Below are positions 8,647 to 16,923 of a DNA stretch of 64,000 nt, piece after piece (position 1 is the first letter of the stretch; each line of letters begins with the position of its first letter). The position numbers were made by a program, and so were the translations under genes. Source of the stretch: Rhizosphaericola mali (GTDB lineage Bacteria; Bacteroidota; Bacteroidia; Chitinophagales; Chitinophagaceae). The DNA lies in contig NZ_CP044016.1 of assembly GCF_004337365.2 (NCBI RefSeq), positions 4,383,507 to 4,447,506 on the forward strand, read 5' to 3'. Below the pieces are notes generated by a model, which saw only the letters and a list, made by a program, of their open reading frames with translations, was not told the origin of the DNA and ran no database searches.

Positions 8647-9108
8647 TTATTTGCCAAAAACTATCTCATCAGGCAATTCGTTCTTGTCAGTATTGGGATC
8701 GTAAGGGAAATGGCTATGCAGAACTTCGCCGATTTCAATAATCACTTTGATAATACTTACGACATAATTTTCTTGTTTGAAATGGCTTAATAGATAAGCT
8801 ATTTCTTTTTCCCAAAAGGAAACGCCTACTTTTTGATGAATGCCTTCATCTCCATAGACTGCCAATTGTCTATCTTTTATAGCAATGTAAACAAGCACAC
8901 CATTACGCAGTAGCGTTTTCTCCATCTCTAATCCATCAAATAATTCTTTGGCGCGATCGATCGGATCTACAAATCGACAATGACTTTCGATAAATAGGCG
9001 AATTTCTCCGCTGGTATTTTTTTCGGCACTTTGTATTGCCGCAACGATATCTTGTTGCTGAGATTCAGTAAAATATTGTTGCGGCTTTTTTCGTAAAATA
9101 GAAAACAT
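8647..9108 (-). CDS. TPM-domain protein (short, no signal peptide)
   Basis: This 153-residue protein is a single TPM domain. Key segments are SGEIRLFIESHC, RNGVLVYIAIKDRQLAVYGDEG (the strand-turn-strand core shared with the neighbouring 265-residue TPM protein) and a helical C-terminus. It has no signal peptide or membrane helix, so it probably works in the cytosol or at the inner face of the membrane. It lies 12 bases after lemA and 32 bases before the membrane-bound TPM gene, all on the same strand, so the three are very likely one operon. Biochemical function is not established from sequence. Confidence 0.85.
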   Translation of the reverse strand: MFSILRKKPQQYFTESQQQDIVAAIQSAEKNTSGEIRLFIESHCRFVDPIDRAKELFDGLEMEKTLLRNGVLVYIAIKDRQLAVYGDEGIHQKVGVSFWEKEIAYLLSHFKQENYVVSIIKVIIEIGEVLHSHFPYDPNTDKNELPDEIVFGK

Positions 9109-9120
9109 ATATATGATCTA

Positions 9121-9702
9121 TTAGAATTTAACTTCTGGAGCTTTTTGAGCTGCAGCATCCGCTTCGAATGGCGCTTTTGCCTTGAATCCAGAAATGCCAG
9201 CAATGATATTTCCAGGGAAAGTACGTACTGCTGTATTATAAGATTGTACAGAAGTATTGTAGTCATTACGAGCAACATTGATTCTGTTTTCAGTTCCTTC
9301 CAATTGTGCTTGTAGCCCACGGAAGGCATCATTGGCACGAAGGGTTGGATAATTTTCAGTAACAACTAAAAGCCTACCTAATGCTTGAGAAAGTTGACCT
9401 TGTGCATCTTGAAATTCTTTCAATTTTTCAGGAGTAAGATTTGTTGGGTCTACTTTTACTTGCGTAGCGGAGGCTCTGGCTTGGATCACATTTTCCAAAG
9501 TAGATTTTTCGAAATTTGCTTCGCCTTTTACTGTATTGACAAGATTTGGGATTAGATCGGCCCTTCTTTGATAAGCACTCTGTACATTGGCCCAAGCCGT
9601 TTGAGATTGGGTATCTTCTTTTACCAAACCATTATACTTGGAGCAACCGAAGCCTCCAACAATAATAACAATAATAATAAAAGCAATTAATCCTTTTTTC
9701 AT
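9121..9702 (-). CDS. lemA: LemA family lipoprotein-like membrane protein
   Basis: The 193-residue protein starts MKKGLIAF. It has one N-terminal hydrophobic helix ending in GFGC (Cys20, lipobox-like) and then a long helical domain with the LemA hallmarks: WANVQSAYQRRADLIPNLVNTVKG, AQGQLSQALGRLLVVTENYPTLRAN and IAGISGFKAKAPFEA. The frame is open 10 codons further upstream to a TTG, but that region holds a perfect -7 element (TAAATTTG at 9730-9737), which argues for the ATG at 9702. It is the first gene of the LemA-TPM-TPM operon. The molecular role of LemA is not well defined, and an envelope stress or membrane-organisation role is the usual suggestion. Confidence 0.92.
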   Translation of the reverse strand: MKKGLIAFIIIVIIVGGFGCSKYNGLVKEDTQSQTAWANVQSAYQRRADLIPNLVNTVKGEANFEKSTLENVIQARASATQVKVDPTNLTPEKLKEFQDAQGQLSQALGRLLVVTENYPTLRANDAFRGLQAQLEGTENRINVARNDYNTSVQSYNTAVRTFPGNIIAGISGFKAKAPFEADAAAQKAPEVKF

Positions 9703-9729
9703 AGTGAATTTTTTAAAATTTGTTCTTCT

Positions 9730-9737
9730 CAAATTTA
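9730..9737 (-). promoter_or_regulatory. Predicted -7 element of the lemA operon
   Basis: On the minus strand the sequence is TAAATTTG, a perfect TAnnTTTG match, 28 bases before the lemA ATG. No TTG sits at the ideal distance upstream, so the -33 box is weak. Confidence 0.4.
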
Positions 9738-9868
9738 CAAGAATTATTCCAATGTCTTTTACCGCTCATGTAAAAGGAAGGAAGTTGACTGCCTTATGAC
9801 AATCTGGCAATTTTTCAGTTAAATAATTGATGTTATAGATTAAAACTATATTAAAATAGATTATTCAT

Positions 9869-9900
9869 TTGCAAATAAAAATATTTAATTCCGATATTTG
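9869..9900 (+). promoter_or_regulatory. Predicted promoter of ahpC
   Basis: TTG (9869-9871) is followed after 21 bases by GATATTTG (9893-9900), one mismatch from TAnnTTTG. Transcription from here would start near 9906, after the upstream TTG at 9869, which supports the ahpC ATG at 9938. No obvious peroxide-regulator operator is visible. Confidence 0.45.
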
Positions 9901-9937
9901 CACCGTCAATCAATCGAAAATAAAACACACAAATATT

Positions 9938-10504
9938 ATGAGTAAAGTATTAGGTATCGGAAGCATATTTCCAGAATTTTCAAAGACAGCATGTGTAGAA
10001 ATAGATGTAGATGCTCCAGGTAAAGAATTTACAACTATCGACAACAGCTATATCAAAGGGAAATGGGCTGTATTGTTTTGGTGGCCAAAAGATTTCACAT
10101 TCGTATGTCCTACTGAAATCGCTGAATTCAACAACAATTTTGATGAATTCGATGACAGAGACACAGTATTGTTAGGTGCTTCTACAGATTCTGAATTTGT
10201 ACATTTAGCTTGGAGAAGAGACAACGAAAATTTGAGAGATCTTAAATTCCCAATGATCGCTGATACTTCTAAAACTTTAGCTGAAGAATTAGGAATCTTG
10301 GCTGAACCAGAAAAAGTTGCTTATCGTGCAACATTTATAATTGATCCAGATGGTATCATCCGTTGGGTAAGTGTAAATGATTTGAACGTAGGTCGTAATG
10401 TACAAGAGGTTGTACGTGTATTGGATGCATTGCAAACAGACGAACTTTGTCCTTGTAATTGGAAAAAAGGCGAAAAAACTTTGAATGAAACTTTAGGTTT
10501 ATAA
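9938..10504 (+). CDS. ahpC: Peroxiredoxin AhpC (two C-terminal cysteines)
   Basis: This 188-residue cytosolic thiol peroxidase reduces hydrogen peroxide, alkyl peroxides and probably peroxynitrite. The peroxidatic Cys57 lies in FVCPTE. The C-terminus carries DELCPCNW with Cys171 and Cys173, the arrangement seen in the mycobacterial AhpC that uses AhpD, rather than a single resolving Cys as in AhpF-coupled enzymes. The ahpD gene follows at once, fitting that pairing. I chose the ATG at 9938 over an in-frame TTG 23 codons upstream because the family begins there and a promoter lies in between. A terminator hairpin separates it from ahpD. Confidence 0.93.
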   Translation: MSKVLGIGSIFPEFSKTACVEIDVDAPGKEFTTIDNSYIKGKWAVLFWWPKDFTFVCPTEIAEFNNNFDEFDDRDTVLLGASTDSEFVHLAWRRDNENLRDLKFPMIADTSKTLAEELGILAEPEKVAYRATFIIDPDGIIRWVSVNDLNVGRNVQEVVRVLDALQTDELCPCNWKKGEKTLNETLGL

Positions 10505-10530
10505 TTCAATCCGAGCTTTTAAAATCGTAG

Positions 10531-10557
10531 GGCAGGATGTAATTATCCTGCCTTTTT
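10531..10557 (+). terminator. Intrinsic terminator or attenuator between ahpC and ahpD
   Basis: An 8-bp stem GGCAGGAT/ATCCTGCC (10531-10538 and 10545-10552) with a 6-base loop is followed by TTTTT (10553-10557). It lies 19 bases before the ahpD start, so it likely reduces read-through into ahpD. Confidence 0.8.
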
Positions 10558-10576
10558 ACTAAAATATAGAATTATT

Positions 10577-11167
10577 ATGGCTGAAATAACAAATGAAACA
10601 CTTGTGAAATTATTGGAAACTGTAAAAGTTTCTGGTTATGAAGCATCTGAAAATGCGCAAACATTGATCGACGTGGAAGCGCGTTATTTGAAAGATTTGA
10701 AAATAAATGTGGGTAATGTTATTAACAACACCCAATATTTAAATAAGAAAGAAGCGGCTTTATTGGCGTTAGCAACAGCTATCAACGAAAAGTCTGATGT
10801 CTTGAAAAAAGGATTTACAGAATTAGCCAAAGAAAATGGTGCTACAGCAGAGGAATTAGCGGAAGTAGTTGCAGCAACTTCTTTAATGAATGCTAATAAT
10901 GTATTTTATCGTTTCCGTCACTTCGTAAATAAAGATTCATACAACTCTATGCCTGCTGGTATCAAGATGAGTATTATGATGAATCCTGTATTGGGAAAAG
11001 AATTTTTTGAACTATTGAGCTTGGCTGTATCTTCTTTAAACGGTTGCGAAATGTGTGTTACATCACACGAAGCATCTGTAAGACAACATGGTGGCTCAGA
11101 ACAAAGAATATTCGAAGCTGTGAAATTAGTAGCTATTATCAGAAGCTTTGTCGTGGTATTGAGTTAG
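10577..11167 (+). CDS. ahpD: AhpD-like alkylhydroperoxidase (carboxymuconolactone decarboxylase family)
   Basis: This 196-residue all-helical protein carries the AhpD redox motif GCEMCVTSHE, with Cys157-x-x-Cys160 and His164. A second helix bundle (about 60-130) supplies the EEL and MNANN segments of the family. AhpD proteins pass electrons to AhpC by thiol-disulfide exchange, so this is the probable reductant partner of the upstream AhpC. It is separated from ahpC by a hairpin-T-run and has no obvious promoter of its own, so expression probably depends on read-through at a lower level than ahpC. Confidence 0.9.
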   Translation: MAEITNETLVKLLETVKVSGYEASENAQTLIDVEARYLKDLKINVGNVINNTQYLNKKEAALLALATAINEKSDVLKKGFTELAKENGATAEELAEVVAATSLMNANNVFYRFRHFVNKDSYNSMPAGIKMSIMMNPVLGKEFFELLSLAVSSLNGCEMCVTSHEASVRQHGGSEQRIFEAVKLVAIIRSFVVVLS

Positions 11168-11195
11168 TAATAGGTTCGGTGTTTTTTTAAGTAAG

Positions 11196-11231
11196 AAAGC
11201 GAAAGTCATAGACTTTCGCTTTTATTTTTTA
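11196..11231. terminator. Bidirectional intrinsic terminator (ahpD / GIN-domain gene)
   Basis: A perfect 12-bp stem AAAGCGAAAGTC/GACTTTCGCTTT (11196-11207 and 11211-11222) with a 3-base loop is followed by a T-rich stretch. It sits between the convergent ahpD and GIN-domain genes. Confidence 0.85.
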
Positions 11232-11246
11232 GTTGGTGAGATACAA

Positions 11247-11966
11247 TTAATCTGCTTTTTTGATACTGCCCATACCGCTGACTTGTTTGGTAACCGTCGC
11301 AGTTCCTTTATAAGAAATACTGCCTGCTCCACTAATTTGCGCGTTTAGCGTTTTACTTGCAAATACGTCCGCACTACCCATACCAGATATGTCAATAGTC
11401 AGATTCTCAGTTAATAAATCATAACAATGCGCACTTCCTGCACCACTAATAGAAATAGATCCATCCTTTATCTGTCCTTTTAATTTTATATCACCAGCTC
11501 CAGAAATGTCCGTACTAAATTTGGGAGCATCAATATCCAAATCAATATTGCCTGCGCCACTAGTAGATACACTTAATTCATCATTGCTAGTTAATTGATT
11601 AGTTCCTTTAATGTCACCAGCTCCGGAAACATCAATACTTTTAAACTGAGGCGAAGTGAGATACACTTTAATCGATTTACTTGTGCTGTACTTAAATCCA
11701 TCCTCAGTTCCTAATTCGAGTTTGTCGCCAGTTTGAGTGATTTTTATGTGAGAGATAATATTGTCATCTCCTTCAATTTTCACGGGAGCAGTTGGTCCTT
11801 GTGTTAGATAAATATCAAATGTGCCAGAAAGATCGACATTGTGAAACTCATTTACGGATTTGGTTAAAGTGGCAATATTACCGTTGCCTTTTACGCGTTT
11901 GCCATTGAAATTAAAACAAGAGGCAAATAAGAGAGCACTTAATGAAAGCGTAGCTACAATTTTCAT
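11247..11966 (-). CDS. Head-GIN domain (DUF2807) lipoprotein
   Basis: This 239-residue protein starts MKIVATLSLS, with a lipoprotein signal (LFAS-Cys17). The mature part is a repetitive beta-solenoid-like domain in which the unit (D/I)SGAGDI or SGxGS recurs about eight times, for example SGAGDI, SGAGNI, SGAGSA and SGMGSA. This is the hallmark of the DUF2807 or head-GIN family of Bacteroidota. An in-frame TTG 13 codons upstream would overlap the previous gene; the ATG at 11966 leaves a 7-base gap and starts directly at the signal peptide. Function is unknown; the family is probably surface- or periplasm-facing. Confidence 0.9.
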   Translation of the reverse strand: MKIVATLSLSALLFASCFNFNGKRVKGNGNIATLTKSVNEFHNVDLSGTFDIYLTQGPTAPVKIEGDDNIISHIKITQTGDKLELGTEDGFKYSTSKSIKVYLTSPQFKSIDVSGAGDIKGTNQLTSNDELSVSTSGAGNIDLDIDAPKFSTDISGAGDIKLKGQIKDGSISISGAGSAHCYDLLTENLTIDISGMGSADVFASKTLNAQISGAGSISYKGTATVTKQVSGMGSIKKAD

Positions 11967-11973
11967 ATAATAA

Positions 11974-12591
11974 TTATTGGTTGGTTGTATTAAGATTTTG
12001 GTCAAAAATTACATTGACTTTGTAATGAAAGGGGGTATAATATTCACGTAAAATTTGGGATATTTTATCTTGAGAACGTTTGATATAAGTAGGATTATTT
12101 TCCATTTGTTGGCGTGTTTTGGTGTATAATGATTTGTCAACATCCGAATATTCTTGATCTGAAGAGGATTGCAAAAGTCCTTTTTTGGTATTTGCGTCTG
12201 CTTTATCTAATCGTAATTCATAACTCAGCAATTTGGGTTGCGGTAGTAAAATGGTTACCAAGGAGTCTTTTTCATTAATGGAAATATTTTGTTCTTGTAA
12301 ATTAACGCCATATTTCGCAATATAGGGAACGGTCAAATGAACCGTGTTTTCCAAAAACATACGACGCATCGCATCAGAAAAACTACCATCATTTTGCAAA
12401 TTCGTACGATTCAATGTTGCTGTTCCTTGAACTTCCAAACTCGATAATTCGGCTATATGCTTAACAAAAGTTGTATTAGAAATAAACGTTTCTTTTGCAG
12501 GTACATTTGCTTTTCTTCCTAAGAAATACGCCAATATGCCGACAATAATCACCAATCCTAAAATGAGAAATACTGAAAATGATCTTCGCAT
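11974..12591 (-). CDS. DUF4230 membrane-anchored protein
   Basis: The 205-residue protein has a single N-terminal transmembrane helix (about residues 6-24) and a periplasmic or extracytoplasmic domain. This domain begins with a helix and the strand HIAELSSLEVQGTAT, typical of the DUF4230 family, and ends with a long helix and the FHYKVNVIF strand. It is followed after 7 bases by the GIN-domain lipoprotein gene. No enzymatic motif is visible. A perfect -7 element lies just upstream (12605-12612), giving a very short leader. Confidence 0.82.
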   Translation of the reverse strand: MRRSFSVFLILGLVIIVGILAYFLGRKANVPAKETFISNTTFVKHIAELSSLEVQGTATLNRTNLQNDGSFSDAMRRMFLENTVHLTVPYIAKYGVNLQEQNISINEKDSLVTILLPQPKLLSYELRLDKADANTKKGLLQSSSDQEYSDVDKSLYTKTRQQMENNPTYIKRSQDKISQILREYYTPFHYKVNVIFDQNLNTTNQ

Positions 12592-12604
12592 AACCTAAAG
12601 GTAT

Positions 12605-12612
12605 CAAAACTA
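12605..12612 (-). promoter_or_regulatory. Predicted -7 element before the DUF4230 gene
   Basis: The minus-strand sequence TAGTTTTG matches TAnnTTTG exactly, 13 bases before the ATG. No -33 TTG is seen at the usual spacing, so this is tentative. Confidence 0.35.
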
Positions 12613-12621
12613 ATTTTGACC

Positions 12622-12653
12622 AAAAAAAAAGACAGGAAATATTTCCTGTCTTT
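12622..12653 (-). terminator. Intrinsic terminator after asd
   Basis: A perfect palindrome AAAGACAGGAAAT/ATTTCCTGTCTTT (12628-12653) is followed on the minus strand by a run of nine T (complement of 12622-12630). It lies 22 bases after the asd stop. Confidence 0.85.
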
Positions 12654-12674
12654 AAAAAAGTAAGTTGAATAAAC

Positions 12675-13670
12675 TTATTTAATCAAGCCATTTTCAGTTA
12701 AATATTCTGCAATCTGAACTGCATTCGTTGCTGCTCCTTTGCGAATATTGTCACTTACAATCCACATATTCAATGTGTTAGCTTGAGATTCATCTCTACG
12801 AAGACGGCCTACAAATACATCATCTTTTTCATACGCATTAATTGGCATTGGGTAAATTCCGTTTTTGATATCGTCTTCTAAAACGACACCTGGTGCATTC
12901 GCTAACAATTCTTTTACTTCCTCCAAATTGAAATCTTGATCAAATTCAACATTAACAGATTCGCTATGTCCGCCAGTAACAGGTACTCTTACTGTGGTTG
13001 CGGTAACAGCGATATCCTCATTACGCATTATTTTTTTGGTTTCATTGACCATTTTCATTTCCTCTTTGGTATAACCATTGTCCAAGAAAACATCAATCTG
13101 CGGTAAAATATTTCTGTCTATTGGATGTGCATAAGCTGGATTGGAAGATTTACCTCCATTTCTTTCAGATTCTAATTGGTCAACACCTTTTTTACCCGAA
13201 CCAGAAACGCTTTGGTAAGTGCTTACAACGATTCTTTTGATACCATATTTTTTATACAAAGGATTTAATGCTACGACCATTTGAATCGTAGAACAATTTG
13301 GATTCGCGATGATTTTGTCTGTTTCGGTTAATGAGTCCGCATTGATTTCTGGTACGATTAATTTTTTGGAAGGATCCATTCTCCACGCGGAAGAATTATC
13401 GACAACGGTCGTGCCTACTTCTGCAAATTTTGGCGCCCATTCTTTGGACGTGTCGCCACCTGCAGAGAAAATTGCTACAGCAGGTTTAGCATCGATTGCA
13501 TCTTGCATACTTACGATCGCATATTTTTTACCTTTAAATTCAATTTCTTTTCCGATAGATTTTTCGGACGCAACAGGTAATAATTCTGTAACTGGAAAAT
13601 TTCTTTCCGTCAATACTTGCAACATTTTTGAACCTACCAAACCGGTAGCACCGACAACAGCCACTTTCAT
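12675..13670 (-). CDS. asd: Aspartate-semialdehyde dehydrogenase
   Basis: This 331-residue enzyme converts L-aspartyl-4-phosphate to aspartate semialdehyde using NADPH, at the branch point to lysine/diaminopimelate, threonine and methionine. The N-terminal Rossmann motif is VGATGLVG (residues 6-13). The catalytic cysteine is Cys126 in NPNCSTIQ, and the SGSGKKGVDQL and TGGHSESVN segments (the latter with the catalytic His) match the family. Length is normal. It appears to be transcribed alone: its own terminator lies directly downstream, and the M13 peptidase terminator lies upstream at 13714-13743. Confidence 0.96.
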   Translation of the reverse strand: MKVAVVGATGLVGSKMLQVLTERNFPVTELLPVASEKSIGKEIEFKGKKYAIVSMQDAIDAKPAVAIFSAGGDTSKEWAPKFAEVGTTVVDNSSAWRMDPSKKLIVPEINADSLTETDKIIANPNCSTIQMVVALNPLYKKYGIKRIVVSTYQSVSGSGKKGVDQLESERNGGKSSNPAYAHPIDRNILPQIDVFLDNGYTKEEMKMVNETKKIMRNEDIAVTATTVRVPVTGGHSESVNVEFDQDFNLEEVKELLANAPGVVLEDDIKNGIYPMPINAYEKDDVFVGRLRRDESQANTLNMWIVSDNIRKGAATNAVQIAEYLTENGLIK

Positions 13671-13713
13671 TTTACTTAGTTTTAAAAACTTTTAATTAAT
13701 TATTTTTTGAAAC

Positions 13714-13743
13714 AAAAAAGACCTTCCAAATTTTGGAAGGTCT
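13714..13743 (-). terminator. Intrinsic terminator after the M13 peptidase gene
   Basis: Stem AGACCTTCC/GGAAGGTCT (13719-13727 and 13735-13743), extendable through AAA/TTT, is followed on the minus strand by TTTTT (13714-13718). It is about 150 bases downstream of the peptidase stop; the stretch between holds no convincing gene. Confidence 0.78.
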
Positions 13744-13895
13744 AATCTTTTTATATTGTTATCATACATCAAGAATTGTCGCCTTCCTCAGGAGATCATC
13801 TTCTTGCTCTTTATGATAATAATTGTATTCATTCTGATGCGAATATAAACAATTAAGTTATATCCAACATTTTTTATTTCCTTTTCAAAATCAAA

Positions 13896-15962
13896 TTACC
13901 AAATCTTAATTCTTTCAGATTCTGGGCGATACATTGTTTGCCCTGGTTTTACATCAAACGCTTGATAGAAAGGAGTGAAGTTCATCAACGGCCCGATTAC
14001 ACGCCATTTTGCTGGAGAGTGTGGATCCAAGTCGATTAACCTTCTAACTGTTTCATCTTTTAATTTGATTCTCCAGATTTGCGCGAAGGACAAGAAAAAT
14101 CTTTGATCTGGAGTGAAACCGTCAATTTTTTCAGTGCTATGTCCTTGTTTTGTTAATTTGAAAGCGTCATAAGCGATGGCGATACCACCAATATCTGCCA
14201 TGTTTTCACCTGTAGTAAGTGAACCATTAACATGTAAAGAATCCAAAACCGTGAAACTGTCATATAATTTGACTACTTGTTTTACTTTTTCTTCAAATTT
14301 AGATTTGTCAGACGCTCCCCACCAATTTTCCAAATTACCATTTTTGTCATATTGGGAACCTTGGTCATCAAATCCGTGAGTCATCTCGTGACCGATGACC
14401 ATACCGATACCACCATAGTTAACTGCATCGTCCGCTTCTGGATTGAAGAATGGAGGTTGTAATATACCTGCAGGGAATACAATCTCATTAATCGTTGGGT
14501 TATAGTATGCATTGATTGTTGGAGGAGTCATACCCCACAATGTTTTATCAACTGGTTTGTTCAATTGGGATAGTTGATAGTCATAATTGTTTTTAGCAGC
14601 AGATTCTACATTTTCGAAAAAAGTATTTCTGTTGATATCGACTTTACTATAATCTCTCCATTTGTCAGGATAACCAATTTTTCTGATAAATGCACTCAAT
14701 TTATCCAAAGAGATTTTCTTTGTAGAATCGCTCATCCAATCCAATTTTTGGATTCTAGCTGCAAATGATTTTTCCAAATTAGTTACTAATTGGTCCATTC
14801 TTTCTTTGGCAGTTTGGGTAAAGTATTTTTTTACATACAATTGTCCCAAAGGTTCACCAAGATTACCATCTGTCATACCATAGATTCTTTCCCATCTTGG
14901 TTTTTGTACTTTCTGTCCGCTAATAACTTGACTATATGCAAATTGTGCATTTACAAAAGGAGAACTCAACAAGGACGCTGCTCCTAGGATTGTTTTTGCT
15001 TTATAGTACACTTTCCAGTCGCTGATGGATACTGTGGTTAAAAGTGAATCTAATTTAGCATAGTAAGCTGGTTGGCCGATTAAGATAGTTTGCGTAGGCG
15101 CACCTAACTCAGTAAGTAATTTGCTCCAACCAATATTTGGTTCTTTTTTATCCAAATCCGCAACAGAGAATTTATTATAGTTCAATTGAGGATTTCGCAA
15201 TTCTACTCTAGTTCTATGTGCGCTGGCTAATTCTTTTTCAATATTGAAAACGATTTCCGTATTTTTTGCTGCGGTAGCCGCATCGATACCCACTAAAGTG
15301 AATGCCGTAGTCAAATATTTTTTATATGCGTCTACGATTTTAACTTTATTAGGATCTGTAGAGAAATAATAATCTCTGTCAGGAAGACCTGTGCCACCTT
15401 GACTAAATTGAACAATGTTTTGAGAACTATTTTTATCATCTGGTCCAATACCCCAAGACAAGAAAGAAGAACCATTTTCATGTTCACGAGCGGCAACAAA
15501 TTGCAATAATTCGGAAATGCTAGAAATTTTGTCAATATTTTTCAAAATCGGTTCAATCGGACTGTAACCCAGTTTTTCAATGGTAGCGCTATCCATACCA
15601 GAAGCATAAAAATCACCGACTAGTTGATTGACACTGCCTTTTGCTCCTGGGTTTTTAGATGCTTCTTGTAAAATCAATTTTAGATTTTCACGTACAGATT
15701 TGGCAAGATCATAAAAAGAACCAATACCTGTTTCTGTAGATGGGATCGTTGCTGTATCTAACCATTTTCCATTTGCGTAGCGGAAAAAATTATCGCCAGG
15801 GACGACACTTTTATCGATAAAAGAAAGATCTAACGCCGTTTTTTTTGCAGGTGCTGTAGTTTTCTTTTGAGGTTTTTTAGGGCCACCTGGACCTGCATTA
15901 GCCATAAGACATGTAGCGGAAAGCACGCTAGCTGCCATAATGGTTTTTGTGAATTTATTCAT
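13896..15962 (-). CDS. M13 family zinc metallopeptidase (neprilysin/PepO-like)
   Basis: The 688-residue protein has a signal peptide (about residues 1-23, ending ANA) followed by a short Lys/Pro-rich linker. The M13 N-domain starts near residue 44 (LDLSFIDKSVVPGDNFFRYANGKW) and the catalytic domain follows. The zinc site HEMTH is at residues 525-529, with the downstream Glu in ENMADIGG and the family's NAYYNP segment. M13 enzymes are extracytoplasmic oligopeptidases that cut on the N-side of hydrophobic residues. Length is typical (about 670-700). It is probably monocistronic. The true in vivo substrates are unknown. Confidence 0.95.
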   Translation of the reverse strand: MNKFTKTIMAASVLSATCLMANAGPGGPKKPQKKTTAPAKKTALDLSFIDKSVVPGDNFFRYANGKWLDTATIPSTETGIGSFYDLAKSVRENLKLILQEASKNPGAKGSVNQLVGDFYASGMDSATIEKLGYSPIEPILKNIDKISSISELLQFVAAREHENGSSFLSWGIGPDDKNSSQNIVQFSQGGTGLPDRDYYFSTDPNKVKIVDAYKKYLTTAFTLVGIDAATAAKNTEIVFNIEKELASAHRTRVELRNPQLNYNKFSVADLDKKEPNIGWSKLLTELGAPTQTILIGQPAYYAKLDSLLTTVSISDWKVYYKAKTILGAASLLSSPFVNAQFAYSQVISGQKVQKPRWERIYGMTDGNLGEPLGQLYVKKYFTQTAKERMDQLVTNLEKSFAARIQKLDWMSDSTKKISLDKLSAFIRKIGYPDKWRDYSKVDINRNTFFENVESAAKNNYDYQLSQLNKPVDKTLWGMTPPTINAYYNPTINEIVFPAGILQPPFFNPEADDAVNYGGIGMVIGHEMTHGFDDQGSQYDKNGNLENWWGASDKSKFEEKVKQVVKLYDSFTVLDSLHVNGSLTTGENMADIGGIAIAYDAFKLTKQGHSTEKIDGFTPDQRFFLSFAQIWRIKLKDETVRRLIDLDPHSPAKWRVIGPLMNFTPFYQAFDVKPGQTMYRPESERIKIW

Positions 15963-15983
15963 TTTTTGACCGTTTTATGGCTT

Positions 15984-16017
15984 TAAAGGTATTATACAAT
16001 TCTATAAATCGTTACAA
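15984..16017 (-). promoter_or_regulatory. Possible promoter of the M13 peptidase gene
   Basis: On the minus strand, TTG (16015-16017) is followed after 23 bases by TACCTTTA (15984-15991), one mismatch from TAnnTTTG. It lies 22 bases before the ATG. Confidence 0.3.
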
Positions 16018-16043
16018 ATTATCGATCAGCGGTTTGTAGCGAT

Positions 16044-16051
16044 TATTTTTG
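16044..16051 (+). promoter_or_regulatory. Predicted -7 element of the DUF2490 gene
   Basis: TATTTTTG is an exact TAnnTTTG match. Transcription would begin near 16058, about 42 bases before the ATG at 16100. No -33 TTG lies at the normal distance. Confidence 0.35.
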
Positions 16052-16099
16052 TGCGAAATAAAGGATTAAAGGTATTTTCGCTTGTTAAACCAATATAGC

Positions 16100-16840
16100 A
16101 TGCTTCGTTTGAGATACATTTTTACATTTATGAGTATGATATCTATATTTCCCATATTTGCTCAAAGGATTTCGGATCATAATACAATAGGCTGGTACAC
16201 GACTACAATTACCCCTAAAATAAATGAAAAATGGAGCGGTCATTTCGAATATCAATGGAGACGTACGGATTGGGTAAAAAATTGGCAGCAAAGCCTTTTG
16301 CGTGTTGGTATTACTTATAAATTACAAGAAAATGTAATTGCGCAAGTCGGTTATGGTTGGGCGCGTACATTCGACTATGGAGAATATTTTTTGTCTGCGA
16401 TCAATAAAACATTTGACGAACATCGCATCTATGAGCAGATTGTTTTAAGTAGTCAATATGGGAAAGTAAAATTGACCAATCGATTTAGATTAGAACAGCG
16501 TTGGCTTGCTGTGTACAAAAGTGTTGAGGATACGAAACCTCAACGATGGAATTATCTAAATAGAATGCGATTCATGCCTAGAGTGGATGTCCCAATTAGT
16601 AAAAATGGTTGGTATGTTGCAGCTTATGATGAAGTAATGCTAGGCTTTGGTGGTAATATTGGTCAAAATATTTTTGATCAAAATAGGATTGCTGGATTGG
16701 TAGGTTTTAATATTAATAAAACGGCTAGGGTTGAAGGCGGATTTTTAAATCAAACTGTACAGTTTGGAAGACAAATCGATCAGCAAAATGTATTTCAATA
16801 CAATAAAGGAATTATAATAAATACTTATTTTAATCTATAA
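16100..16840 (+). CDS. DUF2490 outer-membrane beta-barrel-like protein
   Basis: This 246-residue protein has a signal peptide (about residues 1-22, ending IFAQ), followed by alternating amphipathic beta strands rich in Trp, Tyr and Arg, such as WSGHFEYQWRRTDW, VIAQVGYGWAR and RFRLEQRW. It ends in an aromatic-leaning strand (INTYFNL), typical of outer-membrane barrels. The FRLEQRW segment and overall length fit DUF2490. I chose the ATG at 16100 because the longer frame starts with TTG at 16082 and would put six polar residues before the signal peptide. Function is unknown. pyrH follows after 83 bases but probably has its own promoter. Confidence 0.82.
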   Translation: MLRLRYIFTFMSMISIFPIFAQRISDHNTIGWYTTTITPKINEKWSGHFEYQWRRTDWVKNWQQSLLRVGITYKLQENVIAQVGYGWARTFDYGEYFLSAINKTFDEHRIYEQIVLSSQYGKVKLTNRFRLEQRWLAVYKSVEDTKPQRWNYLNRMRFMPRVDVPISKNGWYVAAYDEVMLGFGGNIGQNIFDQNRIAGLVGFNINKTARVEGGFLNQTVQFGRQIDQQNVFQYNKGIIINTYFNL

Positions 16841-16864
16841 TTCGTATTGTTTCGTTTTTAATAT

Positions 16865-16894
16865 TTGTCTTTTAAAAAAAAATAAGGTTATTTG
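16865..16894 (+). promoter_or_regulatory. Possible promoter of pyrH
   Basis: TTG (16865-16867), then 19 bases, then GTTATTTG (16887-16894), which differs from TAnnTTTG in the first two positions. The ATG is 30 bases downstream. Confidence 0.3.
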
Positions 16895-16923
16895 CAATAA
16901 CAAATTCAAATCTTTCAAATATT

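Noticed and set aside
8967-9365. 132-codon frame overlapping lemA and the short TPM gene
   Set aside because: Out of frame with two clearly recognised genes; a shadow.
13744-13895. Possible very small gene between asd and the M13 peptidase
   Set aside because: Only frames of about 14 codons are present, without conserved features; it is the 3' region of the peptidase transcript.
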